64,000 bases of DNA, from positions 30,829 to 94,828 of the forward strand of contig NZXU01000065.1 in assembly GCA_002698425.1 (NCBI GenBank), read 5' to 3'. Positions 56,168 through 64,000 of this stretch are shown here, piece after piece. The DNA is from Ahrensia sp. (GTDB taxonomy: Bacteria; Pseudomonadota; Alphaproteobacteria; Rhizobiales; Rhizobiaceae). Under the pieces are notes generated by a model that worked only from the letters and a program-made list of their open reading frames with translations, was not told where the DNA came from and searched no databases. How positions within the stretch are numbered: the first letter of the stretch is position 1; each line of letters starts with the position of its first letter. Made by a program: the position numbers and the translations under genes.

Positions 56168-57666
56168 GGCCTGGGCGTACCCGGCAGCACGCGCGGCACC
56201 GCCGCGATCAGTTCGCCGGCAAGAATCGCCCGGCGCCCCTCGGCCGCAACGTCGCCGGCTCGCGCATGCACCACGACGCCGGCACAGGCGGCGTCGAACA
56301 GCATGCCTTCGCGACGCCCGCCCTGCCCGACCAGGCTGGCGATGATGCCGGTCAGCGCATCGCCCATCCCGGCTGTGGCCATGGCCGGATTGCCGAATGG
56401 ACATAACGCGACGCGCCCGTCCGGGTCGGCGACCAGCGAACCGGCGCCCTTGAGCACCACGACCGCGCGAAAGCGCTCGGCCAGTTCACGCGCGGCGGCG
56501 AAGCGATCACGCTGAACGTCGGCCGTGGAGACCTCCAGCAGGCGTCCGGCCTCCCCGGGATGCGGGGTCAGAATCCAGTTCTCGCGGTCGAACCCGTGCT
56601 CGGCCAGCAGGTTCAGGCCGTCGGCGTCCAGCACCACCGGCAGATCGCGCCCCAGCAGACGCCGCCAGGCCTCGCGCGACCAGTCGGAAGTCCCCAGGCC
56701 CGGCCCCAGGGCAATGACGTCGGTACGCGCGGCCAATGCATCGAGCGTGTCCCCGCTCTCGCCGTCGGCCCACATCGCCTCGGGCAGGCTGCCCGCAAGC
56801 GCCATCGAGTGCTCGCGCCGGGTGGCCACCGAGACCAGCCCGCTGCCGGTCACGAGCGCGGCGCGCGCGGCCAGCAGCACCGCCCCCGGCATGTTGAAAT
56901 CGCCGCCGCAGACCAGCGGGTGGCCAAGCGCGCCCTTGTGGACGGCCCGCATGCGCGGAGGCAGGAATTCCTGTACGGCAGTATCCGAAAGTCGCACGGC
57001 ATCCGGGTCGAGATCCCGGTAGGCCGAATCGGGCACGTCAAGGTCGTCGAACAGCACAGCACCGGTAAAGTCCGGCGCCCGCCCCGTTTCCAGACCGCGC
57101 TTGCGGCCGATGAAGCTTACGGTCGCGTCGGCGCGAACCGCGGTGCCCAGCGGCATCCCTGTATCCGCTTGCAGGCCCGATGGGACGTCGACCGCGACCA
57201 CCGCTGCATCCGATGCGTTCATCGACTCGATCAGCGCCGCATAGTCGTCGCGCACCTCTCGGTCCAGCCCGGTGCCGAGCAGCGCATCGACGATGACGTC
57301 GGCCTCGATCTGCCCGTCAGGCTCGGAAACCGGGCCGCCGGCGTCGAGCCACGCGTCGGCGGCACGCCGGGCATCGCCGTCCAGTTCTGCGGGGGCCTTC
57401 ATCGCGATCACGCGCACCTGAAGCCCCGCGCGCCGGGCCAGCGACGCGACCACGTAACCGTCGCCGCCGTTGTTGCCGCCGCCGCAGCAAGCCACGAGGC
57501 TCTTCGCCTCCGGAAAACGCGCCCGGACTGCCCTGAAAACGGCGGCGCCGGCGCGCTGCATCAGTTCGAATCCCGCGATGCCGCGATCTTCGGCGTTACC
57601 GGCAATCGCCCGCCGGTCGAGCTCACGCACCTGATCTGCACGGTAAAGTCGGCTGTCGATGTCCAT
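56164..57666 (-). CDS. nnr: Bifunctional NAD(P)HX epimerase/dehydratase
   Basis: A 500-residue fusion that repairs hydrated NADH and NADPH. The N-terminal YjeF_N epimerase (residues 1-210) shows CGGGNNGGDGYVVASLARR and VIVDALLGTGL. The C-terminal ADP-dependent dehydratase shows ALGPGLGTSDW, VLDADGLNLLAEHG, LTPHPGEAGRLL and GNPAMATAGMGDALTG. ATG 57666 (MDIDSRLYRADQVREL) has AGGA 8-9 nt upstream. It is followed by tsaE with a 4-nt overlap. queG starts divergently 209 bp away across an inverted repeat. Confidence 0.95.
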   Translation of the reverse strand: MDIDSRLYRADQVRELDRRAIAGNAEDRGIAGFELMQRAGAAVFRAVRARFPEAKSLVACCGGGNNGGDGYVVASLARRAGLQVRVIAMKAPAELDGDARRAADAWLDAGGPVSEPDGQIEADVIVDALLGTGLDREVRDDYAALIESMNASDAAVVAVDVPSGLQADTGMPLGTAVRADATVSFIGRKRGLETGRAPDFTGAVLFDDLDVPDSAYRDLDPDAVRLSDTAVQEFLPPRMRAVHKGALGHPLVCGGDFNMPGAVLLAARAALVTGSGLVSVATRREHSMALAGSLPEAMWADGESGDTLDALAARTDVIALGPGLGTSDWSREAWRRLLGRDLPVVLDADGLNLLAEHGFDRENWILTPHPGEAGRLLEVSTADVQRDRFAAARELAERFRAVVVLKGAGSLVADPDGRVALCPFGNPAMATAGMGDALTGIIASLVGQGGRREGMLFDAACAGVVVHARAGDVAAEGRRAILAGELIAAVPRVLPGTPRP

Positions 57667-57773
57667 CGGCTTTCCTGAATTCCCATTTGAAACCGCCATC
57701 AACGCGGCATGAAACCAGGCATGCCGGATGACTGCCGGGCCGGCACGGCCGGAACCGCGAAGCGAAGTCGAGC

Positions 57774-57856
57774 ATTACGCAGATTAACGCAGATTCCCGA
57801 TCGACTCGCTGGACTGTTTGTTCAGTTATTCAGGAATCTGCCAGAATCCGCGTAAT
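57774..57856. repeat. Inverted repeat of ATTACGCAGATT words between nnr and queG
   Basis: Arms 57774-57797 and 57833-57856 are complementary at 20 of 24 bases (ATTACGCAGATTAACGCAGA and the inverse GGAATCTGCCAGAATCCGCG). It lies in a divergent promoter region, so a terminator role is unlikely here. The iterated ACGCAGATT word resembles, but is not the same as, the GCGGAT elements at 9329 and 29306. Confidence 0.7.
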
Positions 57857-57875
57857 CTGTGATTCACTGTTTGCC

Positions 57876-58955
57876 ATGAACGCCGACAAATCCGCAAGCA
57901 CAATGGATATCGAGATGCTGAAGGCGCGCATCAGGCATTGGGGCACGGAACTGGGTTTCCAGCAGGTCGGCTTCGCCGACACCGACCTGGCCGAAACCGA
58001 GCGCCGACTCGACCAGTGGCTGGCCGATGGACACCACGGGGACATGGACTGGATGGCCCGGCACGGCCGCAAGCGAACGAGACCGGCCGAGCTGGTGCCG
58101 GGCACCCGCTCGATCATCGTGCTTCGCATGGACTACCTGCCGGCCGACGCGACGCCGGTCGAAGCGTTGCTGAACCAGCCGGAGAAGGCCTGCATCTCGC
58201 GCTACGCCATCGGCCGCGATTACCACAAGACCCTGCGCGGCCGCCTCAAGAAGCTCGCGCAGATGATCGAAGACGAGATCGGTCCGTTCGGCTACCGCGT
58301 CTTCACCGACTCCGCGCCGGTGATGGAAAAGCCGCTGGCGGCCAAGGCCGGGCTGGGCTGGATCGGCAAGCACACCAATCTGTTGAACCGGCATGCCGGC
58401 AGCTGGTTCTTTCTCGGCGAAATCTATACCGATGTCGAATTCGAACCCGACTCGGCGGTGTCCGACCACTGCGGATCGTGCAGGAAGTGCATCGACGTCT
58501 GTCCCACCGGAGCGATCACCGCGCCCTACCAGCTGGACGCCCGGCGCTGCATTTCCTACCTGACGATAGAGCTTCAGGGCTCGATACCGCTGCAATTCCG
58601 GGAAGCGATCGGCAATCGCGTCTACGGCTGCGATGACTGCCAGGCGGTGTGTCCCTGGAACCGCTACGCGCAGTTCAGCGGCGAGGACGATTTTCAACCG
58701 CGCGAGGATCTGGATGCCGGATCGCTGGTCGATCTTTTCGGATGGGACGAAAAGACGTTCCTTGCCCGCACCGAAGGCACCGCTATCCGGCGAATCGGCT
58801 TCGAGCGCTGGCTCCGCAACCTTGCCGTCGGCCTGGGCAACGCGCCGACCTCGTCCGAAGTCGTCGCTGCGCTACAGTCGCGTCGCGACCACCCGTCGCC
58901 TATCGTTCGCGAGCACGTCGAGTGGGCGCTTTCGCGCCACGCCCGGCCGGACTGA
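57876..58955 (+). CDS. queG: Epoxyqueuosine reductase QueG
   Basis: A 359-residue cobalamin- and Fe-S-dependent enzyme that reduces epoxyqueuosine to queuosine in tRNA. Two 4Fe-4S motifs are visible: CGSCRKCIDVCP and CDDCQAVCP followed by WN. The substrate region RYAIGRDYHKTLRGRLKKLA and KAGLGWIGKHTNL are family hallmarks. The C-terminus holds a short HEAT-like extension. ATG 57876 or 57903 (MDIEMLKARI) may be the start. The queG/nnr/tsaE neighbourhood is the same as in many gammaproteobacteria, although here queG is divergent. Confidence 0.95.
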   Translation: MNADKSASTMDIEMLKARIRHWGTELGFQQVGFADTDLAETERRLDQWLADGHHGDMDWMARHGRKRTRPAELVPGTRSIIVLRMDYLPADATPVEALLNQPEKACISRYAIGRDYHKTLRGRLKKLAQMIEDEIGPFGYRVFTDSAPVMEKPLAAKAGLGWIGKHTNLLNRHAGSWFFLGEIYTDVEFEPDSAVSDHCGSCRKCIDVCPTGAITAPYQLDARRCISYLTIELQGSIPLQFREAIGNRVYGCDDCQAVCPWNRYAQFSGEDDFQPREDLDAGSLVDLFGWDEKTFLARTEGTAIRRIGFERWLRNLAVGLGNAPTSSEVVAALQSRRDHPSPIVREHVEWALSRHARPD

Positions 58956-58994
58956 ATACAAGCCCCGGCCCTCCGCATTCGCGACCGTGGCGAC

Positions 58995-59474
58995 TCAGAA
59001 ACTGACGCCGATACCGAGGTTCAGGTTGGCGCGGCTGCTGTTCGGGTTCACCGGCCACAATTCGAGCTGTTCGGCCACCAGTACCGGGTGATCCAGCGCA
59101 AACGCGCCGACCGAGCGCGATTCGATGCCGGTGAAGCGCCCCAGCGCGGTCACGAAGCGGCCCGGCCCGTAAGTCATCGGGTCGAGAAACCCCTTGTGCA
59201 GAATCACGAAGCGGGCGCCACCGTCGGCTTCCCGTCTCGGCCTGTCTCCCGGGCCCAGCGGCAAGGCCAGCACTTCGAGTTCGGTTGCGTCATCCTGGTT
59301 GACGATGCCCACGATGCGCCCGCCCCAGATAACGCGGGCGCCGGTGGCATCGGGCTGCGCCAGCGCCTCGCCCGGCCCCAGCGCGGCCGGCTCGCCGCCG
59401 GCGGTCTCGAACGGGCTGCTCGCGCATCCGGCCAGCAATACGGCAAGAAAAATCGCGGAAAGAACTTGTTTCAT
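58995..59474 (-). CDS. Slp-family outer-membrane lipoprotein
   Basis: A 159-residue lipoprotein. The signal peptide MKQVLSAIFLAVLLAGC has a perfect LAGC lipobox. The mature domain contains the Slp pattern GARVIWGGRIVGIVNQDDAT, then ELEVLALPL, GRFVTALGRFTG and a C-terminal LNLGIGVSF. Slp proteins are starvation- or stress-inducible outer-membrane lipoproteins in enterics; the role here is by family only. It converges on queG with a 39-bp gap. Confidence 0.9.
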   Translation of the reverse strand: MKQVLSAIFLAVLLAGCASSPFETAGGEPAALGPGEALAQPDATGARVIWGGRIVGIVNQDDATELEVLALPLGPGDRPRREADGGARFVILHKGFLDPMTYGPGRFVTALGRFTGIESRSVGAFALDHPVLVAEQLELWPVNPNSSRANLNLGIGVSF

Positions 59475-59536
59475 GATGGCTGCCTGAATCTGTATGGATT
59501 GATGGGCTCGAATGCCTGCCGGTCGGCCCGCACGGT

Positions 59537-60445
59537 CTAGCGGGTCTGTCTCGCCAGCCGCTCGGCCAGTTCGGCCAGCTTGCGCTGCACCGGCGGCGCA
59601 TGCTCCGGGCCTATCCGAACGAGGATCTTGCGGCCCCACGAGAGCTGTTCGAGCGACGGATCAATATACTCGTAGAGAACCTTCGGCTGGTGAACCGCGG
59701 GTCGCGAGCCGGGCAACTCGAATTCGGACAGGTGCTCCAGAATCTCGATCGAACGCTGGCGGAACGTTTGCTCCGAATGCTCGCCGAGGGCCTGCCAGGC
59801 CTTCTCCAGCGCCGGCTCGTAGCGATCGAACAGTTCGACCATCTCCACCGCGTCCATGCGATCGAACATGGCTCGATAGGGCCGGTAGCGCGGATCGGGC
59901 GTCTCGGGCAACCGGGATTCATCGCCGTCGCGGTCCAGGCGCGGCAGGCCCGGCACGTGCGCCAGCGGCCGAAAGCGCAGGGGAACGGGCGCACCGTCGA
60001 GGCTGTTGACGGTGGTCACCAGCCGCTGGATCAGGCGCTCATCGACGACCATTTCGAGCTGCCCGGGTCCCAGCCGCACGGCAAGGTCCTCTCGAAGCAG
60101 TTGCTGCTGCCGTTCGAGCACGATTTCAGGTTCAGGTTCGGATTCAGGCGCGGCCGCAGACTCTGGTGCGCCGCCGCTCTGCAACCCCGGATCTGCATCA
60201 GTCGGACCGCCGTCATCGGTCGCGTCGAAGTCGGTGCCGGTCGCCGGATCGGCCGGCCTGACCGCATCCCGAGGATCGGAGGGCTCCGGCCCATTTCGGG
60301 TGTCGACCCCCGAGGGCACATCCACGGGGGTCTCGGGCGGCACGGCTCGCTCGCTGTAAAAGTACAAGGCGAGAGCTGCAAGCGCCAGCACCATTGCAGC
60401 GACGACGCCGATTCGACCGCCTGTCCCATTGAATTCAGATCGCAT
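59537..60445 (-). CDS. DUF3014 membrane-anchored protein
   Basis: A 302-residue protein with one N-terminal transmembrane helix (VVAAMVLALAALALYFY), an acidic Pro-rich linker (about residues 40-100) and a C-terminal DUF3014 domain. The domain shows QRLVTTVNSLDGAPVPLRFR, YRPYRAMFDRMDAVEMVELF and VLYEYIDPSLEQLSWGRKIL. The family is widespread in gammaproteobacteria with no known function. ATG 60445 has GAGGAGG 7 nt upstream. It diverges from the SlyD-like gene. Confidence 0.88.
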   Translation of the reverse strand: MRSEFNGTGGRIGVVAAMVLALAALALYFYSERAVPPETPVDVPSGVDTRNGPEPSDPRDAVRPADPATGTDFDATDDGGPTDADPGLQSGGAPESAAAPESEPEPEIVLERQQQLLREDLAVRLGPGQLEMVVDERLIQRLVTTVNSLDGAPVPLRFRPLAHVPGLPRLDRDGDESRLPETPDPRYRPYRAMFDRMDAVEMVELFDRYEPALEKAWQALGEHSEQTFRQRSIEILEHLSEFELPGSRPAVHQPKVLYEYIDPSLEQLSWGRKILVRIGPEHAPPVQRKLAELAERLARQTR

Positions 60446-60530
60446 CGCACATCCTCCTCGGTCAGGCCCCGGCCGCCTCATGTGGCGCCGGTGTTACCAT
60501 ATACGACCATTCGAATAGACAGGAAATTCC

Positions 60531-60995
60531 ATGCACGCAACAGCCGATACCGTCGTGACCATCGACTACACGCTGACGGGCAACGATGGTGAGGTCATAG
60601 ATACCTCGGAAGGCCGCGAACCCCTGGCGTACCTCCACGGGCACGGCAATATCATCCCGGGACTCGAAAAAGCGCTCGAAGGCAAGGCCGAAGGTGAGGA
60701 ACTGAAGGTCAAGGTCGAGCCCGAAGAAGGCTATGGCCCGCGCCGCGACGAACTCATCCAGCAGGTTTCCATGGAAGCCTTTGCCGGCATCGACGAGGTC
60801 GAGCCCGGCATGAAGTTCAACGCCGAATCCGCGCAGGGCCCGCTGGTGGTCAAGGTCACCGAGGTCGAAGGCGACACGGTCACCATCGATGCCAACCACG
60901 ACCTGGCCGGTCAGCCGCTGAACTTCGACGTCAAAGTGCGCGAAGTACGCGAAGCCAGCCCCCAGGAACTGGAACAGGGCCAGGTCGCAGGCTGA
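60531..60995 (+). CDS. SlyD-like FKBP-type peptidyl-prolyl isomerase
   Basis: A 154-residue FKBP with an IF (insert-in-flap) chaperone domain. Segments are VVTIDYTLTGNDGEVIDTSE, YLHGHGNIIPGLEKALEGK and VEPEEGYGPRRDELIQ. It lacks the His-rich metal-binding tail of E. coli SlyD, so it is closer to short SlyD/FkpB-like proteins. The protein is strongly acidic and presumably cytoplasmic. AGGAAA lies 6 nt before the ATG. A Rho-independent terminator follows. Confidence 0.93.
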   Translation: MHATADTVVTIDYTLTGNDGEVIDTSEGREPLAYLHGHGNIIPGLEKALEGKAEGEELKVKVEPEEGYGPRRDELIQQVSMEAFAGIDEVEPGMKFNAESAQGPLVVKVTEVEGDTVTIDANHDLAGQPLNFDVKVREVREASPQELEQGQVAG

Positions 60996-61017
60996 CCCAC
61001 TGGCAGGAATCCGAACG

Positions 61018-61047
61018 AAAAACCGGGCCTGGCGCCCGGTTTTTTTA
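61018..61047 (+). terminator. Rho-independent terminator after the SlyD-like gene
   Basis: An 8-bp perfect stem AACCGGGC (61021-61028) / GCCCGGTT (61034-61041) with a 5-nt loop, preceded by A and followed by T to 61047. It lies 25 bp after the stop codon, and may also act on the convergent SPFH gene. Confidence 0.92.
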
Positions 61048-61119
61048 TGGCCTGGTCGTCCAACGACCGGATAACGACCGGTTAGCGTTGAAAGAAGACC
61101 GGGATACCGAATTCACAGC

Positions 61120-62052
61120 TCAGGCAGGCCCACGCGCCTTTTCCAGCGTCTTCGCCAGGCCCGCCACGACGCCGCCGATGTCGGACAACTCGGCCGGCAG
61201 GATCATGGTATTCGTGGACCTGGCCAGTTCGCCGAACTGCTTGACGTACTGCTCGGCGATGCGCAGGCTGACCGCGTCCGCGCCGCCGGGCAGATTGATC
61301 GCCCTGGCGATTCTTTCGATGCCGTCGGCCGTGGCCTCGGCCACCAGGCGAATTTCCTCGGCACGGCCCTTGGCCTCGTTGATCTGCTTTTGCATGTCGC
61401 CCTCGGAAACATTGATCATTTCCTGCTTCATGCCTTCCGAGACGTTGATCTTCGCTTCCCGCGCACCTTCGGATTCGGCCACCACGGCGCGCCGCTCGCG
61501 CTCGGCGCGCATCTGCTTCTCCAGCGCGTCCTTGATCGATTCCGGCAATCGGATGTCGGCGACCTCGTAGCGAAGCACCTTCACGCCCCACGGCTCGGAA
61601 GCCTCGGTCAGAACATCGACCACCCGCTCGTTGATCACCGCGCGCTCTTCGAAGGACTTGTCGAGTTCGATCTTGCCGACCACCGACCTGAGCGTCGTCT
61701 GGGCCAGCTGGATCGCGGCAAAACGATAGTCCTCGATGCCGTAGGAGGCCAGCTTGGGGTCGATGACCTGCATGTAGATCACGCCGTCGACGTGAATCTG
61801 GATATTGTCCCGGGTCACGCAAGCCTGCTGCGGCACGTCGATGGCCTGCTCCTTCAGGGTATGTTTGTAGGAGACCTTGTCGACGAACGGGATCATCAGG
61901 TGAAAACCGGCGTCCAGCACGCTCTGGAAGCGACCCAGGCGCTCCACCACGTACGCCGAGCGCTGCGGCACGATCTGGGCGGTCTTGACCACCGCAACGA
62001 TGACGATCAGCAAGATGATCAGCGACATGATGGTCGCGGAATCCATGTTCAT
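61120..62052 (-). CDS. SPFH/Band-7 (stomatin, QmcA-like) membrane protein
   Basis: A 310-residue protein with an N-terminal membrane anchor (IMSLIILLIVIVAVVKTAQIV) followed by the SPFH domain (SAYVVERLGRFQSVLDAGFH, VIDPKLASYGIEDYRFA, AQTTLRSVVGKIELD). A coiled-coil stalk (about residues 195-250; QMRAERERRAVVAESEGARE) closes it. These proteins form large membrane rings that organise lipid microdomains. It lies 79 bp downstream of the NfeD gene on the same strand, the standard NfeD/stomatin pair. ATG 62052 (MNMDS) has GAGGG upstream. Confidence 0.94.
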   Translation of the reverse strand: MNMDSATIMSLIILLIVIVAVVKTAQIVPQRSAYVVERLGRFQSVLDAGFHLMIPFVDKVSYKHTLKEQAIDVPQQACVTRDNIQIHVDGVIYMQVIDPKLASYGIEDYRFAAIQLAQTTLRSVVGKIELDKSFEERAVINERVVDVLTEASEPWGVKVLRYEVADIRLPESIKDALEKQMRAERERRAVVAESEGAREAKINVSEGMKQEMINVSEGDMQKQINEAKGRAEEIRLVAEATADGIERIARAINLPGGADAVSLRIAEQYVKQFGELARSTNTMILPAELSDIGGVVAGLAKTLEKARGPA

Positions 62053-62131
62053 GTTGTTTTCCCTCGAAGAATGCGCGCCTCGTCGGCACAGTTTGTCGAT
62101 GCCGCGGGACCCCGGCCCCACCGGCAGCATG

Positions 62132-62590
62132 TCATGCGCGGGGCTGTTTCTCCGCGCTCACCAGGAGCGTGATCCCGCGGTGGCCGACCACCCAGGCGGT
62201 GTCGCCGACCTCGAATCCATCCGAGTCGCACTCGGCCTTCCACTCCACGCCGTTCAGCCTGACCTTGCCGGCGCCCTGCCTGAATGCCCGGGTTACCGTC
62301 ACGCGCGCCCCGCGGGCCGATACCGGGTCCTGGTCGCCCTCCCAGCGATCGCTGACCTTGCCCCGGAACCAGACCTTGATCTTCTCGCGCGCGAGCAGCA
62401 GCGCGGCCACGCTGAGCACCGCGAAAAGCACGATCTGCTCGGCCGGCGCCGAAACCAGGCCCAGGGCGGTCGCGATCCCGACCAGGATCGCGCCGATACC
62501 GAAGAATATCGCCACGATCCCGGTCGCGAAGAACTCCGACAGAATCAGCAGCGCACCGAGAATCATCCAGAACCAGGGCTCCTGCAACAT
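62132..62590 (-). CDS. NfeD-family membrane protein
   Basis: A 152-residue NfeD protein: three or four transmembrane helices (FWMILGALLILSEFFATG, AIFFGIGAILVGIATALG, IVLFAVLSVAALLLA) followed by an OB-fold domain (RVTVTRAFRQGAGKVRLNG, WVVGHRGITLLVS). NfeD proteins partner SPFH proteins, whose gene follows. ATG 62590 has GGAG 9 nt upstream; a TTG at 62611 in frame is possible but less likely. Confidence 0.92.
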   Translation of the reverse strand: MLQEPWFWMILGALLILSEFFATGIVAIFFGIGAILVGIATALGLVSAPAEQIVLFAVLSVAALLLAREKIKVWFRGKVSDRWEGDQDPVSARGARVTVTRAFRQGAGKVRLNGVEWKAECDSDGFEVGDTAWVVGHRGITLLVSAEKQPRA

Positions 62591-62749
62591 TTTTTTGGGC
62601 TCCAACGCCAAGCGAGATGCGAGAAATTATAGGCGGCGAGACGCGCGCGCGCCACTCGACCGTGCATTGTGCCGACGTCCCGACCGCGCTTTCGACCCGA
62701 AATAGATCCGGGTGACGGATAGGAATCGATTTCCTGATAGACTCTGGAT

Positions 62750-63652
62750 ATGAACCTGCGCGCCGTCAAATACCTCGTCACTCTCGCCGACGTGCGCCAT
62801 TTCAGCCGTGCCGCCGAGCTCTGCCACGTCAGTCAGCCCACGCTGAGCACCCAGATTCGCAAGCTCGAGGAAGAACTCGACGTTCAGCTGGTTGAGCGCT
62901 CGCCGCGCAAGGTCATGCTGACCGAGGTCGGCGAGGAGATCGTCGAGCGCGCTCGCGCCATGCTTGCCGACGCCGACGCGATCCGCGCCATCGCCCGCCG
63001 CAGCAAGGACCCGCACTCGGGCACCATGCGCATCGGCATTTTTCCGACGCTCGCGCCCTACTTCCTGCCGCACGTGGTTCCCGAGATCCGCAAGCGCTTC
63101 CCGCGTCTCACGCTCAGGCTGTTCGAGGAAAAGACCGAGGACGTCATCGAAATGCTGCGCCAGGGCCGCCTCGACGCGGGTCTGCTGGCGCTTCCGATCG
63201 AGGCCGAACAGCTTGCCTCGCGTGTGCTCTTCGAGGAGCCGTTCGTGCTCGCGGTACCCGAATCGCACCCGCTGAGCAAGCGCGACGCCATCACCATGGA
63301 CGACCTTGAAAAGGAAGAACTGCTGCTGCTCGAGGACGGTCACTGCCTCAGGGAGCAGGCGCTGGAAGTCTGCCAGCTCGCCGGGGCTCACGAACAGCTG
63401 GATTTCCACGCCACCAGCATGGAAACCCTGCGCCAGATGGTCGCCGCCGGCACCGGCATCACCCTGATGCCCGTCATGGCGGTCAAGCCGCCGGTCGCGC
63501 ACACCGACAACCTGTCCATCCGACCCTTCGTTCAGCCGGGGCCCAAGCGAACCATCGCGCTGGTGTGGCGCAAGTCCACTGCGCTAGGGGGTTTCCTCGA
63601 GGAACTTGCCGAGATCTTTTCTTCGATCGATCCGGAATTGCTCAAGCCTTGA
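62750..63652 (+). CDS. oxyR: Hydrogen-peroxide-sensing LysR regulator OxyR
   Basis: A 300-residue LysR-family activator. The N-terminal winged helix is MNLRAVKYLVTLADVRHFSR and PTLSTQIRKLEEELDVQLVE. The redox pair is Cys199 and Cys208 in GHCLREQALEVC, at exactly the positions of E. coli OxyR, so it should form the peroxide-induced disulfide. It activates catalase and peroxidase genes in the family; none lies in this window. TAGACT at 62738-62743 is a candidate -10. No match to the canonical four-ATAG OxyR site was seen upstream. Confidence 0.95.
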   Translation: MNLRAVKYLVTLADVRHFSRAAELCHVSQPTLSTQIRKLEEELDVQLVERSPRKVMLTEVGEEIVERARAMLADADAIRAIARRSKDPHSGTMRIGIFPTLAPYFLPHVVPEIRKRFPRLTLRLFEEKTEDVIEMLRQGRLDAGLLALPIEAEQLASRVLFEEPFVLAVPESHPLSKRDAITMDDLEKEELLLLEDGHCLREQALEVCQLAGAHEQLDFHATSMETLRQMVAAGTGITLMPVMAVKPPVAHTDNLSIRPFVQPGPKRTIALVWRKSTALGGFLEELAEIFSSIDPELLKP

Positions 63653-64000
63653 TTTTTTCTGGCCTGCGGCCGGCACATACCAGTCATGCGCCCGCAGGCT
63701 GCTTCCCGAATTCCAATTCAAATGCAGTTTCGCCGCCAGCTGCGCTGGCTTTGGCGAGTGACTTCTTGGCGCCCCAAGAAGTAACCAAGAAACGCTGCCG
63801 GGCGACGGCGGGGTACGGGCTCATCACGTGCGGAGATCTATCGCGACAGGCACCCAAAGTTCGGCGGCCACCCATCTGCCTCGATGGCGCCGAGAAGCGC
63901 AGGGCCGGGCGGAAAAAGACGCGCCGCATGTCTGAGCGACCGTAAGGGAGCGAGTTCGGCGCGTCCCGCCCGGACCGAGCATCGCAGGGGACCCGGCGCA
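63653..64000. other. 348-bp region without a convincing gene, with two perfect hairpins
   Basis: Stem 1 is GCCAGC/GCTGGC around TGC at 63736-63750. Stem 2 is ACTTCTTGG (63761-63769) and CCAAGAAGT (63774-63782), 9 bp perfect with a CGCC loop, followed by AACCAAGAAACGC. The remaining 210 bp are GC-rich, with no ribosome-binding site or codon pattern I trust on either strand. It may be a repeated non-coding element or the tail of a further gene beyond the window edge. Confidence 0.5.

Noticed and set aside
62701..62749. OxyR autoregulatory site upstream of oxyR
   Set aside because: Two ATAG words occur but 18 bp apart and without the CTAT partners; this does not fit the canonical OxyR spacing.
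63565..63945. Open frame of 126 codons downstream of oxyR, and an 81-codon frame on the opposite strand (63684-63929)
   Set aside because: The first overlaps the oxyR end in another frame, neither has a ribosome-binding site, and the codon composition is Arg-rich and non-protein-like; the region is better described as non-coding.

Overview
The window reads as one contiguous piece of a high-GC gammaproteobacterial chromosome, mostly housekeeping and stress genes. I infer a Wenzhouxiangella/Xanthomonadales/Chromatiales-like bacterium. The grounds are a full-length PntAB transhydrogenase, AmgK/MurU peptidoglycan recycling, FadL, TesB, OxyR with the Cys199/Cys208 pair, a DUF3014 protein, an RF2 gene with the classical CTT-TGA-C frameshift, and secreted proteins ending in an IFADSFE/LFRDGYED type tail. 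No taxon name can be proven from the sequence alone. I see no phage, IS element, CRISPR array or integron.

Layout. 1-2090: minus-strand operon of an EAL-domain gene, a DUF6502-like gene and a partial secreted protein with a repeated EKNGTG leader, behind a duplicated promoter module. 2162-7755: MFS permease, uvrB, an aspartate-type aminotransferase, an orphan FimT/GspH pseudopilin and tRNA-Asn(GTT). 7784-10650: prfB-lysS. 10773-14712: rimB-like protease and rimK, a phosphotransferase and an acyl-CoA dehydrogenase. 14877-20608: four-gene DNA-damage cassette (exonuclease, ATP-dependent ligase, Lhr-like helicase, PdeM). 20671-25941: SYLF lipoprotein, ABC exporter, RarD, AsmA. 26032-31412: Rrf2 regulator and sufBCDS. 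31567-37621: an unrecognised GT-A-like protein, amgK, a membrane FHA protein, a trypsin-like protease and murU. 37831-40852: pntAB. 41102-44678: M14 carboxypeptidase, a secreted helical protein and two small membrane proteins. 44722-55677: FadL, TesB, three secreted proteins, and a divergent ECF sigma/Ser-Thr kinase pair. 55712-63652: tsaE-nnr, queG, Slp, DUF3014, SlyD-like, SPFH/NfeD and oxyR. 63653-64000 holds no convincing gene but contains two strong hairpins.

How the parts work together: many neighbours overlap by 1-10 bases or sit within 20 bases and are probably co-translated (EAL/DUF6502/leader protein, rimB/rimK, the DNA-repair quartet, sufD/sufS, protease/FHA, NnrDE/TsaE, M14/helical protein). 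The most unusual feature is outside genes. At least six intergenic gaps are built of short iterated words, often arranged as long imperfect inverted repeats (3492-3550, 9329-9544, 12159-12287, 29306-29453, 40864-41009, 57774-57856). Two of these share a 34-nt GCCGCGGAT-type arm although they lie 20 kb apart, one inside the prfB-lysS unit and one inside the suf operon.

The most promising candidates for something undescribed are the c-di-GMP-type/DUF6502/EKNGTG operon with its tandem promoter-operators, the possible recognition-domain plus glycosyltransferase protein at 31567-33450, and the iterated-word intergenic elements.
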